64,000 bases of DNA from Pseudomonas sp. A-RE-19 (GCF_019956555.1 NZ_JAHBDQ010000066.1:62001-126000); one strand, 5' to 3'; counted from the stretch's first letter, positions 23,486 to 37,508 are shown. Numbers and translations: made by a program. The notes: a model not told the origin generated them from the sequence alone.

Positions 23486-24130
23486 TCATGCCGTGCGGCG
23501 CAGTATCAGCAGATGGCGTTGGCCTTGGCAACCGGGTACGGCCAGGGCGTGTTCGCTATCGAGGTGGAAGTCTGCCGGCAATGCTACCAGCTCATCGGCG
23601 GGATGAACGCCCTTCATTGCCAGCCAACGTGTATCGGCGTCGCCCAAATGGCGAGTCCAGTTGCTGAAGTTCTCCATGCTGCTGAACGCCCGGGAAATGA
23701 TCCCGTTGAATGGCAGTTCAGGCTGAAAAGCTTCGACGCGACTGTGGATAACTTGCAGGTTATCCAGTTTGAGTTCGAGTTTGACCTGGGTCAGGAAGCG
23801 GGTTTTCTTGCCGTTGCTGTCCAGACAGGTCACTTGGGACTCTGGAAACAGGATCGCCAACGGGATCCCCGGCATGCCACCGCCACTGCCAACGTCCAGC
23901 CAACGGCCGTTTTCGATGAACGACATCACGCTCAAGCTATCGAGCAGGTGACGGGAAACCATTTCGTCCGGATCGCGCACGGCGGTCAGGTTGTAAGCCT
24001 TGTTCCATTTGATCAACAAGGCCAGATAACCCAGCAGCTGAGCGTGCTGGGTTTCTGTCAGCGTGACACCAAGCTGGCGAGCACCTGTGGATAACTCTTC
24101 TGCATGTTGCGAGGTAACCAACGAACTCAA
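23486..24130 (-). CDS. rsmG: 16S rRNA (guanine-527-N7) methyltransferase
   Basis: SAM-dependent methyltransferase that makes m7G527 in 16S rRNA, 214 residues. The SAM-binding motif I is [17 protein letters not shown] near residue 77, followed by [12 protein letters not shown]. Loss of this enzyme gives low-level streptomycin resistance in other bacteria. Its start overlaps the mnmG stop by four bases. Confidence 0.97.
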   Translation of the reverse strand: MSSLVTSQHAEELSTGARQLGVTLTETQHAQLLGYLALLIKWNKAYNLTAVRDPDEMVSRHLLDSLSVMSFIENGRWLDVGSGGGMPGIPLAILFPESQVTCLDSNGKKTRFLTQVKLELKLDNLQVIHSRVEAFQPELPFNGIISRAFSSMENFSNWTRHLGDADTRWLAMKGVHPADELVALPADFHLDSEHALAVPGCQGQRHLLILRRTA

Positions 24131-26028
24131 GCGCTTTGCTCCAACTGACGGCCCGCGCCGCGTTTTTTCAAATGAATCATCAACAGCGAAATCGCTGCCG
24201 GAGTCACGCCCGGAATACGCGAAGCCTGGCCCAGGGTCTCTGGACGGGTCGCACCGAGCTTGCTCTGGATCTCTTTCGAGAGACCGGAGATGTTCGTGTA
24301 ATCGATATCCACAGGCAATTTGGTGTCTTCACTGGCCCGCAGGCGGGCGATTTCATCCTGTTGACGATCGATGTAACCAGCGTATTTGGTCTTGATTTCG
24401 ACCTGTTCGGCGACCTGTGGATCTTCTGCGCCCCCACCGGTCACGGCAATCAGACCAGCGTAGTCGATTTCCGGACGGCTCAGCAGGTTGAGCAAATTGT
24501 ATTCGTGGGTCAGCGGCGTACCGAACTTCTCGGAAATCGCATCGCCCTGCTCGGTGCCCGGGCGAACCCAGGTGCTTTTCAGGCGTTGCTCTTCCAGATC
24601 GATGCTTTCGCGTTTTTTGCAGAACGCTGCCCAACGCGAGTCATCCACCAGGCCCAATTCGCGACCTTTTTCGGTCAAGCGCAGGTCGGCGTTGTCTTCG
24701 CGCAGGATCAAACGGTATTCGGCGCGGGAGGTGAACATCCGATACGGTTCCTGGGTACCCAGGGTAATCAGGTCGTCGACCAAAACGCCGATGTACGCCT
24801 CGTCGCGACGCGGGCACCAGGCGTCTTTGCCCTGAGCGCGCAGTGCGGCGTTGGCTCCGGCCAGCAAACCCTGGGCGCCGGCTTCTTCGTAACCGGTGGT
24901 GCCGTTGATTTGCCCGGCGAAGAACAAACCGCCGATCACTTTGGTTTCCAGGCTGTACTTCAGGTCACGCGGGTCGAAGTAGTCGTATTCGATGGCGTAG
25001 CCGGGACGAACAATGTGCGCGTTTTCCATGCCACGGATCGATTGCACGATCTGCAATTGCACGTCGAACGGCAGGGATGTGGATATCCCGTTCGGGTACA
25101 GCTCGTGGGTGGTCAAGCCTTCCGGCTCGATGAAGACCTGATGGCTTTCCTTGTCGGCAAAGCGGTGGATCTTGTCTTCGATCGATGGGCAATAACGCGG
25201 TCCGATGCCTTCGATCACCCCTGCATCGGAATACATCGGCGAACGATCGAGGTTGGAGGCGATGATTTCGTGGGTGCGGGCGTTGGTGTGGGTAATCCAG
25301 CAGCTGACCTGTTTCGGATGCTGCTCTTTGGACCCCATGAACGACATCACCGGAATTGGCGTATCCCCTGCTTGCTCGGTCATCACCGAGAAATCCACAG
25401 AGCGACCGTCGATACGCGGCGGCGTACCGGTTTTCAGGCGACCGACCCGCAATGGCAGTTCACGCAGGCGATGAGCCAGAGCAATCGACGGCGGATCACC
25501 AGCGCGACCGCCGGAATAATTCTGCATGCCGATGTGGATAAGTCCGCCGAGGAAGGTGCCAGTGGTCAACACCACGGAATCTGCGAAGAAACGCAGGCCC
25601 ATTTGGGTGACAACACCACGCACTTGTTCCTGCTCGACGATCAGGTCGTCGGCGGCTTGTTGAAATATCCACAGGTTCGGTTGGTTTTCCAGGGCTTCGC
25701 GGACAGCGGCCTTGTACAGAACCCGGTCTGCCTGAGCGCGGGTTGCACGCACGGCGGGGCCTTTGCGGCTGTTCAATACGCGAAACTGAATACCACCTTT
25801 ATCGGTAGCCATGGCCATCGCGCCGCCCAGGGCATCGATTTCTTTAACCAAATGACTTTTGCCGATCCCACCAATGGCGGGGTTGCAACTCATGGCACCG
25901 AGGGTTTCCACGTTATGCGTCAGCAACAGGGTCTTTGCCCCCATACGTGCTGACGCCAGTGCTGCCTCGGTACCGGCATGACCGCCGCCGATGACGATCA
26001 CTTCAAAACGGGAAGGGAAATCCACCAC
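24127..26028 (-). CDS. mnmG: tRNA uridine-34 carboxymethylaminomethyl synthesis enzyme MnmG
   Basis: FAD- and NADH-dependent enzyme that, with MnmE, modifies the wobble uridine of several tRNAs, 633 residues. The N-terminal FAD-binding motif is [19 protein letters not shown]. The GidA signatures [22 protein letters not shown] (in part) and [18 protein letters not shown] are present. The C-terminal helical domain that contacts MnmE ends the chain. It is the first gene of the mnmG-rsmG-parA-parB run and faces the DnaA-box-rich gap that also flanks mnmE. Confidence 0.98.
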   Translation of the reverse strand: MVDFPSRFEVIVIGGGHAGTEAALASARMGAKTLLLTHNVETLGAMSCNPAIGGIGKSHLVKEIDALGGAMAMATDKGGIQFRVLNSRKGPAVRATRAQADRVLYKAAVREALENQPNLWIFQQAADDLIVEQEQVRGVVTQMGLRFFADSVVLTTGTFLGGLIHIGMQNYSGGRAGDPPSIALAHRLRELPLRVGRLKTGTPPRIDGRSVDFSVMTEQAGDTPIPVMSFMGSKEQHPKQVSCWITHTNARTHEIIASNLDRSPMYSDAGVIEGIGPRYCPSIEDKIHRFADKESHQVFIEPEGLTTHELYPNGISTSLPFDVQLQIVQSIRGMENAHIVRPGYAIEYDYFDPRDLKYSLETKVIGGLFFAGQINGTTGYEEAGAQGLLAGANAALRAQGKDAWCPRRDEAYIGVLVDDLITLGTQEPYRMFTSRAEYRLILREDNADLRLTEKGRELGLVDDSRWAAFCKKRESIDLEEQRLKSTWVRPGTEQGDAISEKFGTPLTHEYNLLNLLSRPEIDYAGLIAVTGGGAEDPQVAEQVEIKTKYAGYIDRQQDEIARLRASEDTKLPVDIDYTNISGLSKEIQSKLGATRPETLGQASRIPGVTPAAISLLMIHLKKRGAGRQLEQSA

Positions 26029-26097
26029 GCACCTCGTGCCTGCTTCAGTCAGGTAATCCGGAATAGTTTGAGCTCAGGTTTTTGGACCTGGTCGGCA

Positions 26098-26126
26098 AGT
26101 ATAGGGACTTCGCCCTTCCTAAAGAA
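26098..26126 (-). promoter_or_regulatory. Possible promoter for mnmG
   Basis: Minus-strand TATACT (26098-26103) is a perfect -10 about 70 bases upstream of mnmG. The -35 at 17 bases spacing, TTCTTT, is weak, so the promoter may need an activator or have another -35. Confidence 0.4.
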
Positions 26127-26129
26127 CCC

Positions 26130-26445
26130 TTTGCACAAAATTTAACCAGCTGTGGAGAAGTCAGGGTTATAGAAATTAAAAAGAGAGAAATTTATTAAAT
26201 CTTTGTTTTTATGTTTATTTCTACTGACCCACCTTTCTGTGGATAGATTCATACAGCCCTTTGTTTTCAATATGTACAGAGATTCAAAACCCTGTGGTCA
26301 TGTGCCAAGGAGGCCCTTGGATAACCGGTGTAAGCCTGTGGATGAAAGGGGTGGTTATCCACAGAGGCGGTTATCTTCAGTTTTGAAGCCCTGTTATCAA
26401 CTGCCCTTAGCGGCAGTTATTCACAGGGCTTAATCCACAGAAAAG
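26130..26445. other. DnaA-box cluster and AT-rich tract between mnmG and mnmE
   Basis: The 546-base gap holds no gene. An AT-rich tract (26155-26225) adjoins one perfect DnaA box (26355-26363) and near matches at 26238, 26337, 26371, 26417 and 26431. Together these look like a secondary DnaA-binding region or origin-like element. In Pseudomonas, autonomously replicating activity has been reported from more than one place near dnaA; whether this segment is active is an inference. Confidence 0.55.
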
Positions 26446-26533
26446 GACGGAATGAGCAAATCCCGGGCACGGAAAATCCGCCCAGGCAGAAAAATCTGCC
26501 CGGCAGCAGAGGACTATTTCAGAAAAGGGAGAG

Positions 26534-26558
26534 CAGACAGGCCAGAACGGCCTGTCTG
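26534..26558 (-). terminator. Probable mnmE terminator
   Basis: CAGACAGGCC/GGCCTGTCTG, a ten-base-pair perfect stem with a five-base loop, 17 bases past the mnmE stop on the minus strand. It is followed by CTCTCCCTTTTCT, a moderately U-rich tail. Confidence 0.65.
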
Positions 26559-26574
26559 GGGATAATGCAGAGGG

Positions 26575-27945
26575 CTATTTACCGATGCAGAAGCTGGAAA
26601 AGATCCTTCCCAGCAGGTCATCGGAGCTGAATGCACCGGTGATTTCACCCAAAGACTGCTGCGCCTGGCGCAAATCTTCGGCCAGCAGTTCACCGGCCCC
26701 CGCTAATGTCAGCTGCGCACGGCCGTGCTCCAGGGACGCACTTGCATGACGCAGTGCCTCCAGGTGCCGCCTGCGAGCGCTGAAGCTGCTTTCAGAAGTC
26801 TGCTCGTAACCCATGCAGGCCTTGAGGTGTTCGCGCAACAGTTCCAGTCCCATGCCGGCGGATTTGGCACTGAGGCTGATCGTGACATGGCCATCGTCAC
26901 TGACTTCCAGGGCAATCGCTTCCCCCGTCAGGTCAGCTTTGTTGCGGATGAGTGTCACTTTGGCCGGGTCCGGGCGGATTTCAAGGAATTCAGGCCACAA
27001 GGCAAAGGGATCAAGAGCCTCGGGAGCTGTGGCGTCGACCACCAGCAGTACTCGATCCGCTTCGCCGATGGCTTTCAAGGCCCGTTCGACGCCAATCTTT
27101 TCCACCTGGTCATCGGTATCACGCAAACCAGCCGTGTCGACCACATGCAACGGCATGCCATCAATGTGGATATGTTCACGAAGAATGTCCCGGGTAGTGC
27201 CCGCGATTTCAGTCACGATCGCCGCTTCCCGTCCGGCCAAGGCATTCAGAAGGCTGGACTTGCCGGCATTCGGCCGACCGGCAATGACCACCGTCATGCC
27301 GTCACGCAGCAAGGCTCCCTGCCCCGCTTCACGAAGCACTGTGGATAATTCGTCACGCACTTTGTCGAGCATGCTCAGGACGTGGCCATCGGCGAGAAAG
27401 TCGATTTCTTCTTCGGGGAAGTCGATGGCCGCTTCGACGTAGATACGCAGGCCTATCAGTTGCTCGGTGAGGTTATGCACACGTTGGGAAAACGCACCCT
27501 GCAACGAACGCAGAGCATTTCGTGCTGCCTGTGCAGAACTTGCCTCGATCAAGTCGGCAATGGCTTCGGCCTGAGCCAGGTCGAGTTTGTCGTTGAGGAA
27601 GGCGCGCTCGCTGAATTCACCCGGCCGGGCCAGACGGCAGCCCAGTTCCAGGCAACGCTTGAGCAGCATGTCCAGGACAATCGGCCCGCCGTGCCCTTGC
27701 AGCTCGAGCACATCTTCGCCGGTAAACGAGTTCGGTCCCGGGAAATACAGCGCGATGCCTTCGTCCAGTACCTCTTCATTTGCACTGAGGAACGGGCCGT
27801 AATGGGCAAACCGCGGTTTCAGTTCGCGACCGCTGATGGCTTTGGCCGCCATACTCGCCAGCGGCCCGGAAATACGGACGATGCCCACACCGCCGCGACC
27901 TTGAGCGGTAGCGACGGCAGCGATGGTTTCACGAGGAAGGCTCAT
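26575..27945 (-). CDS. mnmE: tRNA modification GTPase MnmE
   Basis: GTPase partner of MnmG in making (c)mnm5U34, 456 residues from [16 protein letters not shown]; an ATG six codons upstream is less likely. The N-terminal folate-binding domain is followed by a helical domain. The inserted G domain has the P-loop [17 protein letters not shown] near residue 223, the switch G2 TTRD and the G3 DTAGLRDT. The chain ends with the family's invariant CIGK tail, which carries the catalytic Cys. Confidence 0.98.
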   Translation of the reverse strand: MSLPRETIAAVATAQGRGGVGIVRISGPLASMAAKAISGRELKPRFAHYGPFLSANEEVLDEGIALYFPGPNSFTGEDVLELQGHGGPIVLDMLLKRCLELGCRLARPGEFSERAFLNDKLDLAQAEAIADLIEASSAQAARNALRSLQGAFSQRVHNLTEQLIGLRIYVEAAIDFPEEEIDFLADGHVLSMLDKVRDELSTVLREAGQGALLRDGMTVVIAGRPNAGKSSLLNALAGREAAIVTEIAGTTRDILREHIHIDGMPLHVVDTAGLRDTDDQVEKIGVERALKAIGEADRVLLVVDATAPEALDPFALWPEFLEIRPDPAKVTLIRNKADLTGEAIALEVSDDGHVTISLSAKSAGMGLELLREHLKACMGYEQTSESSFSARRRHLEALRHASASLEHGRAQLTLAGAGELLAEDLRQAQQSLGEITGAFSSDDLLGRIFSSFCIGK

Positions 27946-27977
27946 AAACCGGTATCCAGACAAAAGTGACAGATAGC

Positions 27978-28002
27978 AAAACGCCCCACTAGGGGGCGTT
28001 TT
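27978..28002 (-). terminator. Terminator of the rpmH-rnpA-yidD-yidC operon
   Basis: AAAACGCCCC/GGGGCGTTTT with an ACTA-type loop, just past the yidC stop on the minus strand. The U-run ends the stem, as in rho-independent terminators. A perfect DnaA box (28009-28017) lies between it and yidC. Confidence 0.8.
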
Positions 28003-28024
28003 GAGTGGTTATCCACAGTGTAAA

Positions 28025-29710
28025 TCAGGCAGCTGCTTTGGTAGCCGCTTCGATCTTACGCGTGATGTACCACTGTTGGGCGATGGACAGGCAGTTGTTC
28101 ACAACCCAGTACAGCACCAGACCCGCCGGGAACCACAGGAAGAAGAAGGTGAAGATGATTGGCATCAGCTTCATCACCTTGGCCTGCATCGGATCCGGAG
28201 GCGTCGGGTTCAACTGCTGCTGGATGAACATGGTTGCACCCATGATGATCGGCAGAATGAAGAACGGATCCTTGATCGACAGGTCAGTAATCCACAGCAT
28301 GAACGGCGCCTGGCGCATTTCCACGCTTTCCAGCAGAACCCAGTACAGCGAAAGGAAAACCGGCATCTGCACCAGGATTGGCAAGCAGCCACCCAATGGA
28401 TTGATCTTCTCTTTCTTGTACAGCTCCATCATCGATTGCGACATTTTCTGCCGGTCATCGCCATGTTGCTCTTTCAGCGCCGCCAGTTTCGGTGCCACTG
28501 CACGCATGCGTGCCATGGATTTGTAGCTGGCAGCCGACAGCGGGAAGAAAATCCCTTTGATCAGCATGGTCAGGAAGATGATCGAAAAGCCCCAGTTACC
28601 GACCAGTGCGTGGATATGTTGCAGCAGCCAGAAGATTGGCTGGGCAATGAACCACAGAATGCCGTAGTCGACCGTCAGTTCCAGACCTGGGGACAACTCT
28701 TTCAGCACAGCCTGGCTTTTCGGACCGGCGTACAGAACGGCGCTGGTTTCAGCTTTCGCACCTGGCGCGACAGTCATTGCCGGGGCGGTGTAACCGATGA
28801 TGTAGTTGCCTTTGCTGTCTTTACGGGTCTGGACGACGTTGTTTTCGCCCTTGGCCGGAATCCAGGCAGTCACGAAGTAGTGTTGCAACCAGGCAACCCA
28901 GCCACCGGTGACGGTTTCTTTCAGCTGAGCCTTGTCCATGTCCTTCATCGACACTTTCTTGTACGGCTCGTTACTTGTCCACAGGGCGGCGCCCAGGTAA
29001 GTCGCGGTGCCGGTGGCGGTGCTGGAAGAAGGGTCGGAACTGGCGTCACGCTTCAATTGCGCGAACATTGCACCGGACCAGGGCTGAGCGCTCTGGTTGT
29101 CGATCAGGTAGGAAACGGTTACGTCATACAGGCCACGTTTCAGTGTGAAACGCTTGATGTAGTTGACGCCGTCCTTGCTGAACTTCAGGTCTGCGACCAA
29201 TTGGTCCTGACCGTCAGCCAGTTGATAAATCTTCTTCTCGGAGGAGTAAACCGGACGACCGGCAGGACTTGCGTCCGGACCGTTAGTGCCGATCAAACCG
29301 CTTTGAGCCAGATAAGTCCGCTCGTTGCCGTTATCGAACAACTGGAACGGAATTTCCGGATGGTCCTGGCGACGTGGATACAGCGGCAACGTCAACTGGG
29401 CAACATCACCACCTTGTGGATCGATGGCCAGATTGAGCACATCCGTTTTGATCTGGATGAGGTCTTTGCTTGCAGCTACTGGCGTTTCAGCAGGTGCAGT
29501 TGCACTGGTATCGCTTGCGGCGCGGGGAATGTCGTCACTGACAGAAGCATTATTGCCAGTTGCCGTATCCGGTAGGCCCGGTGCGGTAGTACTGGAAGCA
29601 ACATTCTGAGTCGGCAGGGCAGCCTGACCATAGTCCTGGTTCCATTTAAGAACCATAACGTAGGACACGATTGCCAGGGCGACGATCAGGATCGTGCGTT
29701 TGATATCCAT
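28025..29710 (-). CDS. yidC: Membrane protein insertase YidC
   Basis: Inserts and folds inner-membrane proteins, alone or with SecYEG, 561 residues. There is an N-terminal membrane anchor (TILIVALAIVSYVMVL), then a large periplasmic beta-sandwich domain (about residues 70-340). The conserved five-helix insertase core follows, with GNWGFSIIFLTMLIKGIFFPL and PLGGCLPILVQMPVFLSLYWVL. The hydrophilic groove Arg/Lys residues are in place. Part of the rpmH operon. Confidence 0.98.
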   Translation of the reverse strand: MDIKRTILIVALAIVSYVMVLKWNQDYGQAALPTQNVASSTTAPGLPDTATGNNASVSDDIPRAASDTSATAPAETPVAASKDLIQIKTDVLNLAIDPQGGDVAQLTLPLYPRRQDHPEIPFQLFDNGNERTYLAQSGLIGTNGPDASPAGRPVYSSEKKIYQLADGQDQLVADLKFSKDGVNYIKRFTLKRGLYDVTVSYLIDNQSAQPWSGAMFAQLKRDASSDPSSSTATGTATYLGAALWTSNEPYKKVSMKDMDKAQLKETVTGGWVAWLQHYFVTAWIPAKGENNVVQTRKDSKGNYIIGYTAPAMTVAPGAKAETSAVLYAGPKSQAVLKELSPGLELTVDYGILWFIAQPIFWLLQHIHALVGNWGFSIIFLTMLIKGIFFPLSAASYKSMARMRAVAPKLAALKEQHGDDRQKMSQSMMELYKKEKINPLGGCLPILVQMPVFLSLYWVLLESVEMRQAPFMLWITDLSIKDPFFILPIIMGATMFIQQQLNPTPPDPMQAKVMKLMPIIFTFFFLWFPAGLVLYWVVNNCLSIAQQWYITRKIEAATKAAA

Positions 29711-29712
29711 GA

Positions 29713-29958
29713 TTACTCGGCCATCGAAGAAGAACGGGAGGTAGGGATAGATGGAACCGGGTCATAACCACCGGGATTCCACGGATGACAGCGACCTAAA
29801 CGACGAAAGGTCAGCCAGCCACCGCGCAGAAGGCCATGATTTTCAATGGCTTCATACGCGTAGCAGGAACAACTGGGGTAGAAACGACAGTGACTGGCCA
29901 TCAGGGGACTGATGGCATAGCGATAAAACTGGATCGGAACGAGCGCCAGTTTACGCAT
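29713..29958 (-). CDS. yidD: Membrane protein insertion efficiency factor YidD
   Basis: Small membrane-associated protein of 81 residues that assists YidC-dependent insertion. The family signature is complete: [19 protein letters not shown], then [20 protein letters not shown] and the end of the core [18 protein letters not shown] (in sections). It overlaps rnpA by eight bases and precedes yidC by two. Confidence 0.95.
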   Translation of the reverse strand: MRKLALVPIQFYRYAISPLMASHCRFYPSCSCYAYEAIENHGLLRGGWLTFRRLGRCHPWNPGGYDPVPSIPTSRSSSMAE

Positions 29959-30352
29959 CGGGACTGTCTACCCCTACAGTTTCGGTTTTGACTGCTGATA
30001 CTGGCTTGCTGCGTGCCAGACGTTTCCAGAGTTTGCCGAAATGCTGAATCAATTCGGGGTTTTCTACGTCGCCCAAACCTTTACGCGCGACGATAACGAT
30101 GTCCCAACCGACCAGTGAATCCTGGTTCAGGCGAAACGATTCGCGCATCAGACGTTTGAGGCGATTGCGCTCGACGGAGAGCTTTACGCTCTTTTTCCCG
30201 ATAACCAACCCGAGACGGGGGTAATCAAGATCGTTGTTGCGCGCAAGGAGCAGGAGATTTTTCCCCGGAACCTTGCCGGTAGGGGAGTCAAAGACTGCCT
30301 TGAAATGCCGGGGAGTAAGCAGACGCTTTTCCCGACTGAAGTCCTGACTCAC
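29951..30352 (-). CDS. rnpA: Ribonuclease P protein component
   Basis: Protein subunit of RNase P, which processes the 5' ends of tRNAs, 133 residues from the GTG at 30352. The core RNR motif is complete: [24 protein letters not shown]. The start is not fully certain. The GTG lies inside a strong Shine-Dalgarno-like sequence (GGAGGTGA) with no other start codon just downstream. The frame also stays open upstream through rpmH to 30448. The chosen start gives the usual [20 protein letters not shown]-terminus. Confidence 0.93.
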   Translation of the reverse strand: MSQDFSREKRLLTPRHFKAVFDSPTGKVPGKNLLLLARNNDLDYPRLGLVIGKKSVKLSVERNRLKRLMRESFRLNQDSLVGWDIVIVARKGLGDVENPELIQHFGKLWKRLARSKPVSAVKTETVGVDSPDA

Positions 30353-30368
30353 CTCCAGTGCCGGATTA

Positions 30369-30503
30369 TCAAACTGCCAGACGCGCACGACCTTTGGCGC
30401 GACGACGCGACAGGACGGCACGACCGTTCTTGGTAGCCATGCGAGCACGGAAACCGTGGGTACGAGCGCGTTTGATAGTGCTTGGTTGGAAAGTACGTTT
30501 CAT
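30369..30503 (-). CDS. rpmH: 50S ribosomal protein L34
   Basis: Large-subunit ribosomal protein of 44 residues, read directly from the minus strand: [20 protein letters not shown] at the start and a basic tail ending RARLAV. It is the first gene of the rpmH-rnpA-yidD-yidC operon, with 16 bases to rnpA, and marks the left edge of oriC. Confidence 0.97.
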   Translation of the reverse strand: MKRTFQPSTIKRARTHGFRARMATKNGRAVLSRRRAKGRARLAV

Positions 30504-30564
30504 TGTCGTGTTACCTGGTTCGTCCACAACGGGCCGGAATGGCCCCCGTTTTAAGAGACCGGGG

Positions 30565-30593
30565 ATTCTAGAGAAAGCAAGCCTCTAGGTCAA
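30565..30593 (-). promoter_or_regulatory. Sigma-70 promoter of rpmH operon
   Basis: Minus strand: -35 TTGACC (30588-30593), 17-base spacer, -10 TAGAAT (30565-30570), about 62 bases before the rpmH start. Both boxes are close to consensus, as expected for a ribosomal protein operon. Confidence 0.8.
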
Positions 30594-31071
30594 TTTCCAA
30601 CCAGCGTTTCCTTATAAATAGATCTCCAGACGTTTTGCTCGCCCGCAGGTCGTTCGCTAGATATAGAAATAAAGAAGGGAATTATTTAAAGCTTTTCTGT
30701 AAAGCTTATAAAAGCTAGGCACACGATCATCTGTGGATAACTGCTTTAAGGCCTTATAAACCGTGATGTACAGAGAATGACAACTACGGTGGAAAACGGT
30801 GATCAGCCTGTGCTGCGCTGTCGGATAAGCTGTGTGTGGAAAGGCCAGTTATCCACAGTCAGGTTATCCACCGAGTTTCGCCCCCACTTGTCCAGTGCCC
30901 TCATGGACGGTTATCCACAGAGCTTATGCACATACCGTTGGTCTTCTTTTCCAGGGTTAACGCATTGATAAATCATGCCCTGTGCGCAACCTGCATGTGG
31001 ATAAGTGGACGTCTGGTCGCTACAATGACCGCTTGTTTTTGCCTCACCGGCTTTCAACTTAGGGGATATCC
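30594..31071. other. Chromosomal replication origin oriC
   Basis: The 568-base rpmH-dnaA gap holds no gene. It contains four perfect DnaA boxes (30732-30740, 30849-30857, 30911-30919, 30996-31004) and near matches at 30864-30872 and 30924-30932. On the rpmH side an AT-rich tract with repeated AAGCTT/AAAGCTT units (30657-30716) is the best candidate unwinding element. All genes from 10.2 kb to here read leftward and those from dnaA to gyrB rightward, as at a bidirectional origin. The arrangement matches the known rpmH-dnaA origin of pseudomonads. Confidence 0.93.
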
Positions 31072-32592
31072 GTGTCAGTGGAACTTTGGCAGCAGTGCGT
31101 GGAGCTTTTGCGCGATGAGCTGCCTGCCCAACAATTCAACACTTGGATCCGTCCACTACAGGTCGAAGCCGAAGGCGACGAGCTGCGTGTCTACGCGCCT
31201 AATCGTTTTGTTCTCGACTGGGTCAATGAAAAGTACCTGGGGCGCGTACTTGAACTGCTGGATGAGCATGGCAATGGCCTGGCGCCGGCGCTTTCCTTAT
31301 TAATAGGCAGCAAACGCAGTTCGGCACCGCGTGCGGCACCCAATGCCCCGTTGGCCGCTGCGGCGTCCCAGGCGCAGGCCGCTCAAGCGCCTGTCAGCGC
31401 TCCGGCGCCAGCCCCGGCAGCTGCATCGACCAAACGCTCGACGCAAAAAGTTGCTGATGTCAGTGAAGAGCCATCCCGCGACAGCTTCGATCCAATGGCC
31501 GGCGCCAGTTCGCAACAGGCTCCGGTTCGCGCTGAACAGCGCACGGTGCAGGTTGAAGGTGCGCTAAAGCACACCAGCTACCTGAACCGTACTTTCACCT
31601 TCGAAAACTTCGTCGAGGGTAAGTCCAACCAGTTGGCTCGTGCTGCAGCCTGGCAGGTGGCGGACAACCCCAAGCACGGTTACAACCCGCTCTTCCTTTA
31701 TGGTGGCGTCGGCTTGGGTAAAACCCACTTGATGCACGCTGTGGGTAACCACCTATTAAAGAAGAATCCGAATGCCAAGGTCGTGTACCTGCATTCCGAG
31801 CGTTTCGTCGCGGACATGGTCAAGGCCTTGCAGCTGAATGCGATCAACGAGTTCAAGCGCTTCTATCGTTCGGTGGACGCGCTGTTGATCGATGACATTC
31901 AGTTCTTCGCCCGCAAGGAACGTTCCCAGGAAGAGTTTTTCCACACCTTCAACGCCCTGCTTGAAGGTGGCCAGCAGGTCATTCTTACCAGTGACCGCTA
32001 TCCGAAAGAAATCGAAGGCCTTGAAGAACGCCTGAAGTCACGTTTCGGCTGGGGCCTGACGGTTGCCGTCGAGCCGCCGGAGCTGGAAACCCGTGTGGCG
32101 ATCCTGATGAAAAAGGCCGACCAGGCCAAAGTCGATTTGCCACACGACGCGGCGTTCTTCATTGCCCAGCGTATTCGCTCCAACGTCCGTGAGCTGGAAG
32201 GCGCGCTCAAACGCGTGATCGCCCACTCGCACTTCATGGGCCGCGATATCACCATCGAGCTGATTCGCGAATCCTTGAAAGACTTGTTGGCGCTGCAAGA
32301 CAAGCTGGTCTCTGTGGATAACATTCAGCGCACCGTCGCCGAGTATTACAAGATCAAGATCTCCGACCTGCTGTCCAAGCGTCGTTCACGCTCGGTGGCA
32401 CGTCCGCGTCAGGTCGCCATGGCGTTGTCCAAGGAATTGACCAACCACAGCCTGCCGGAAATCGGCGATGTGTTTGGCGGCCGCGACCACACGACTGTTT
32501 TGCACGCCTGCCGCAAGATCAACGAGCTTAAGGAATCCGACGCGGACATCCGCGAGGACTATAAGAACCTGCTGCGTACACTGACCACTTGA
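31072..32592 (+). CDS. dnaA: Chromosomal replication initiator DnaA
   Basis: ATP-dependent initiator that binds DnaA boxes and opens oriC, 506 residues, starting at a GTG with AGGGGAT upstream. Domain I ([17 protein letters not shown]) binds DnaB. Domain II is an Ala/Pro-rich linker of about residues 85-165, long and low in complexity. The domain III AAA+ module has Walker [17 protein letters not shown] and Walker [12 protein letters not shown]. Domain IV has the DnaA-box signature [16 protein letters not shown] perfect DnaA box lies inside the gene at 32313-32321. Confidence 0.99.
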   Translation: MSVELWQQCVELLRDELPAQQFNTWIRPLQVEAEGDELRVYAPNRFVLDWVNEKYLGRVLELLDEHGNGLAPALSLLIGSKRSSAPRAAPNAPLAAAASQAQAAQAPVSAPAPAPAAASTKRSTQKVADVSEEPSRDSFDPMAGASSQQAPVRAEQRTVQVEGALKHTSYLNRTFTFENFVEGKSNQLARAAAWQVADNPKHGYNPLFLYGGVGLGKTHLMHAVGNHLLKKNPNAKVVYLHSERFVADMVKALQLNAINEFKRFYRSVDALLIDDIQFFARKERSQEEFFHTFNALLEGGQQVILTSDRYPKEIEGLEERLKSRFGWGLTVAVEPPELETRVAILMKKADQAKVDLPHDAAFFIAQRIRSNVRELEGALKRVIAHSHFMGRDITIELIRESLKDLLALQDKLVSVDNIQRTVAEYYKIKISDLLSKRRSRSVARPRQVAMALSKELTNHSLPEIGDVFGGRDHTTVLHACRKINELKESDADIREDYKNLLRTLTT

Positions 32593-32631
32593 TGAACACC
32601 AGCGCAGCTTATTAAGGCAAGGGACTAGACC

Positions 32632-33735
32632 ATGCATTTCACCATTCAACGCGAAGCCCTGTTGAAACCCCTGCAACTGGTCGCAGGCGTCGTCGAGCGC
32701 CGACAGACCTTGCCGGTGCTCTCCAACGTGCTGCTGGTTGTCGAAGGCCAGCAACTGTCGCTGACCGGTACCGACCTGGAAGTCGAGCTGGTCGGTCGTG
32801 TGCAACTTGAAGAACCTGCGGACCCAGGTTCCATCACCGTGCCTGCGCGCAAGCTGATGGACATCTGCAAGAGCTTGCCGAACGACGCACTGATCGACAT
32901 CAAGGTCGACGAGCAGAAGCTCGTGGTGAAGGCTGGCCGTAGCCGCTTCACCCTGTCGACCCTGCCAGCCAACGACTTCCCGACGGTGGAAGAAGGCCCG
33001 GGCTCGCTGACTTGCAGCCTCGAGCAAAGCAAATTGCGTCGTTTGATCGAACGTACCAGCTTCGCCATGGCGCAGCAGGATGTACGTTACTACCTCAACG
33101 GCATGCTGCTGGAAGTCTCGGCCGGGATTATCCGCGCCGTGGCCACCGACGGTCACCGTCTGGCCATGTGCTCGATGCAGGCCGATATCGGTCAGCCGGA
33201 CCGTCATCAAGTCATCGTGCCACGCAAAGGTATTCTGGAATTGGCGCGTCTGCTGACTGAACCGGACGGCAATGTCAGCATCGTGCTGGGCCAGCACCAC
33301 ATTCGCGCCACTACCGGCGAGTTCACCTTCACCTCGAAACTGGTCGACGGTAAATTCCCTGACTACGAGCGCGTTCTGCCTAAAGGCGGCGACAAGCTGG
33401 TACTCGGCGATCGTCAGGCATTGCGTGAAGCGTTCAGCCGTACTGCGATTCTGTCCAACGAGAAGTACCGTGGTATCCGTCTGCAATTGGCCAATGGTCA
33501 GCTGAAGATCCAGGCGAACAACCCGGAGCAGGAAGAAGCGGAAGAAGAAGTGGGCGTTGAGTACAACGGCGGCTCTCTGGAAATCGGTTTCAACGTGAGC
33601 TATCTGCTCGACGTACTGGGCGTGATGACCACCGAGCAGGTTCGCTTGATCCTGTCCGACTCCAACAGCAGTGCGCTGGTGCAAGAGTCCGACAACGACG
33701 ACTCGGCCTACGTTGTCATGCCGATGCGTCTGTAA
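32632..33735 (+). CDS. dnaN: DNA polymerase III sliding clamp (beta)
   Basis: Ring-shaped processivity factor for DNA polymerase III, 367 residues in three similar domains. It begins MHFTIQREALLKPLQLVAGV and ends with the family's typical SAYVVMPMRL. It lies 39 bases after dnaA and 20 before recF. AAGGCAAGGG precedes the ATG. Confidence 0.99.
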   Translation: MHFTIQREALLKPLQLVAGVVERRQTLPVLSNVLLVVEGQQLSLTGTDLEVELVGRVQLEEPADPGSITVPARKLMDICKSLPNDALIDIKVDEQKLVVKAGRSRFTLSTLPANDFPTVEEGPGSLTCSLEQSKLRRLIERTSFAMAQQDVRYYLNGMLLEVSAGIIRAVATDGHRLAMCSMQADIGQPDRHQVIVPRKGILELARLLTEPDGNVSIVLGQHHIRATTGEFTFTSKLVDGKFPDYERVLPKGGDKLVLGDRQALREAFSRTAILSNEKYRGIRLQLANGQLKIQANNPEQEEAEEEVGVEYNGGSLEIGFNVSYLLDVLGVMTTEQVRLILSDSNSSALVQESDNDDSAYVVMPMRL

Positions 33736-33755
33736 TCATGCTCAGCAGAAGCTAG

Positions 33756-37282
<3,527 letters not shown>

Positions 37283-37341
37283 TCCGGTGTAGGTTCCCAA
37301 AATAGTTGATCATTTTCACAAATAGATGATCGACGGACTCA

Positions 37342-37382
37342 ACACAAAAAAGGCCAATTCTTTGAATTGGCCTTTTTTGTGT
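37342..37382. terminator. Terminator after gyrB
   Basis: AAGGCCAATTC/GAATTGGCCTT with a three-base loop, extended by A and T runs to a 19-base-pair near-perfect stem. It is bidirectional in form and closes the dnaA-gyrB operon. Confidence 0.9.
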
Positions 37383-37508
37383 GCGCTCGAAAATTCGGTA
37401 TCTGCCCTTCTGCCAGGCAGAGTGCTGGTGCCCGCCCGAGGAAGGCGCCTACATCAGGGGCGTTACATGAAGTAATTGTGCCATCGGGCTTACCCAGAAC
37501 GCTCAAGA

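Noticed and set aside
28001-29575. Plus-strand 524-codon frame opposite yidC
   Set aside because: YidC is certain on the minus strand, and the plus frame lacks a ribosome-binding site and family features.
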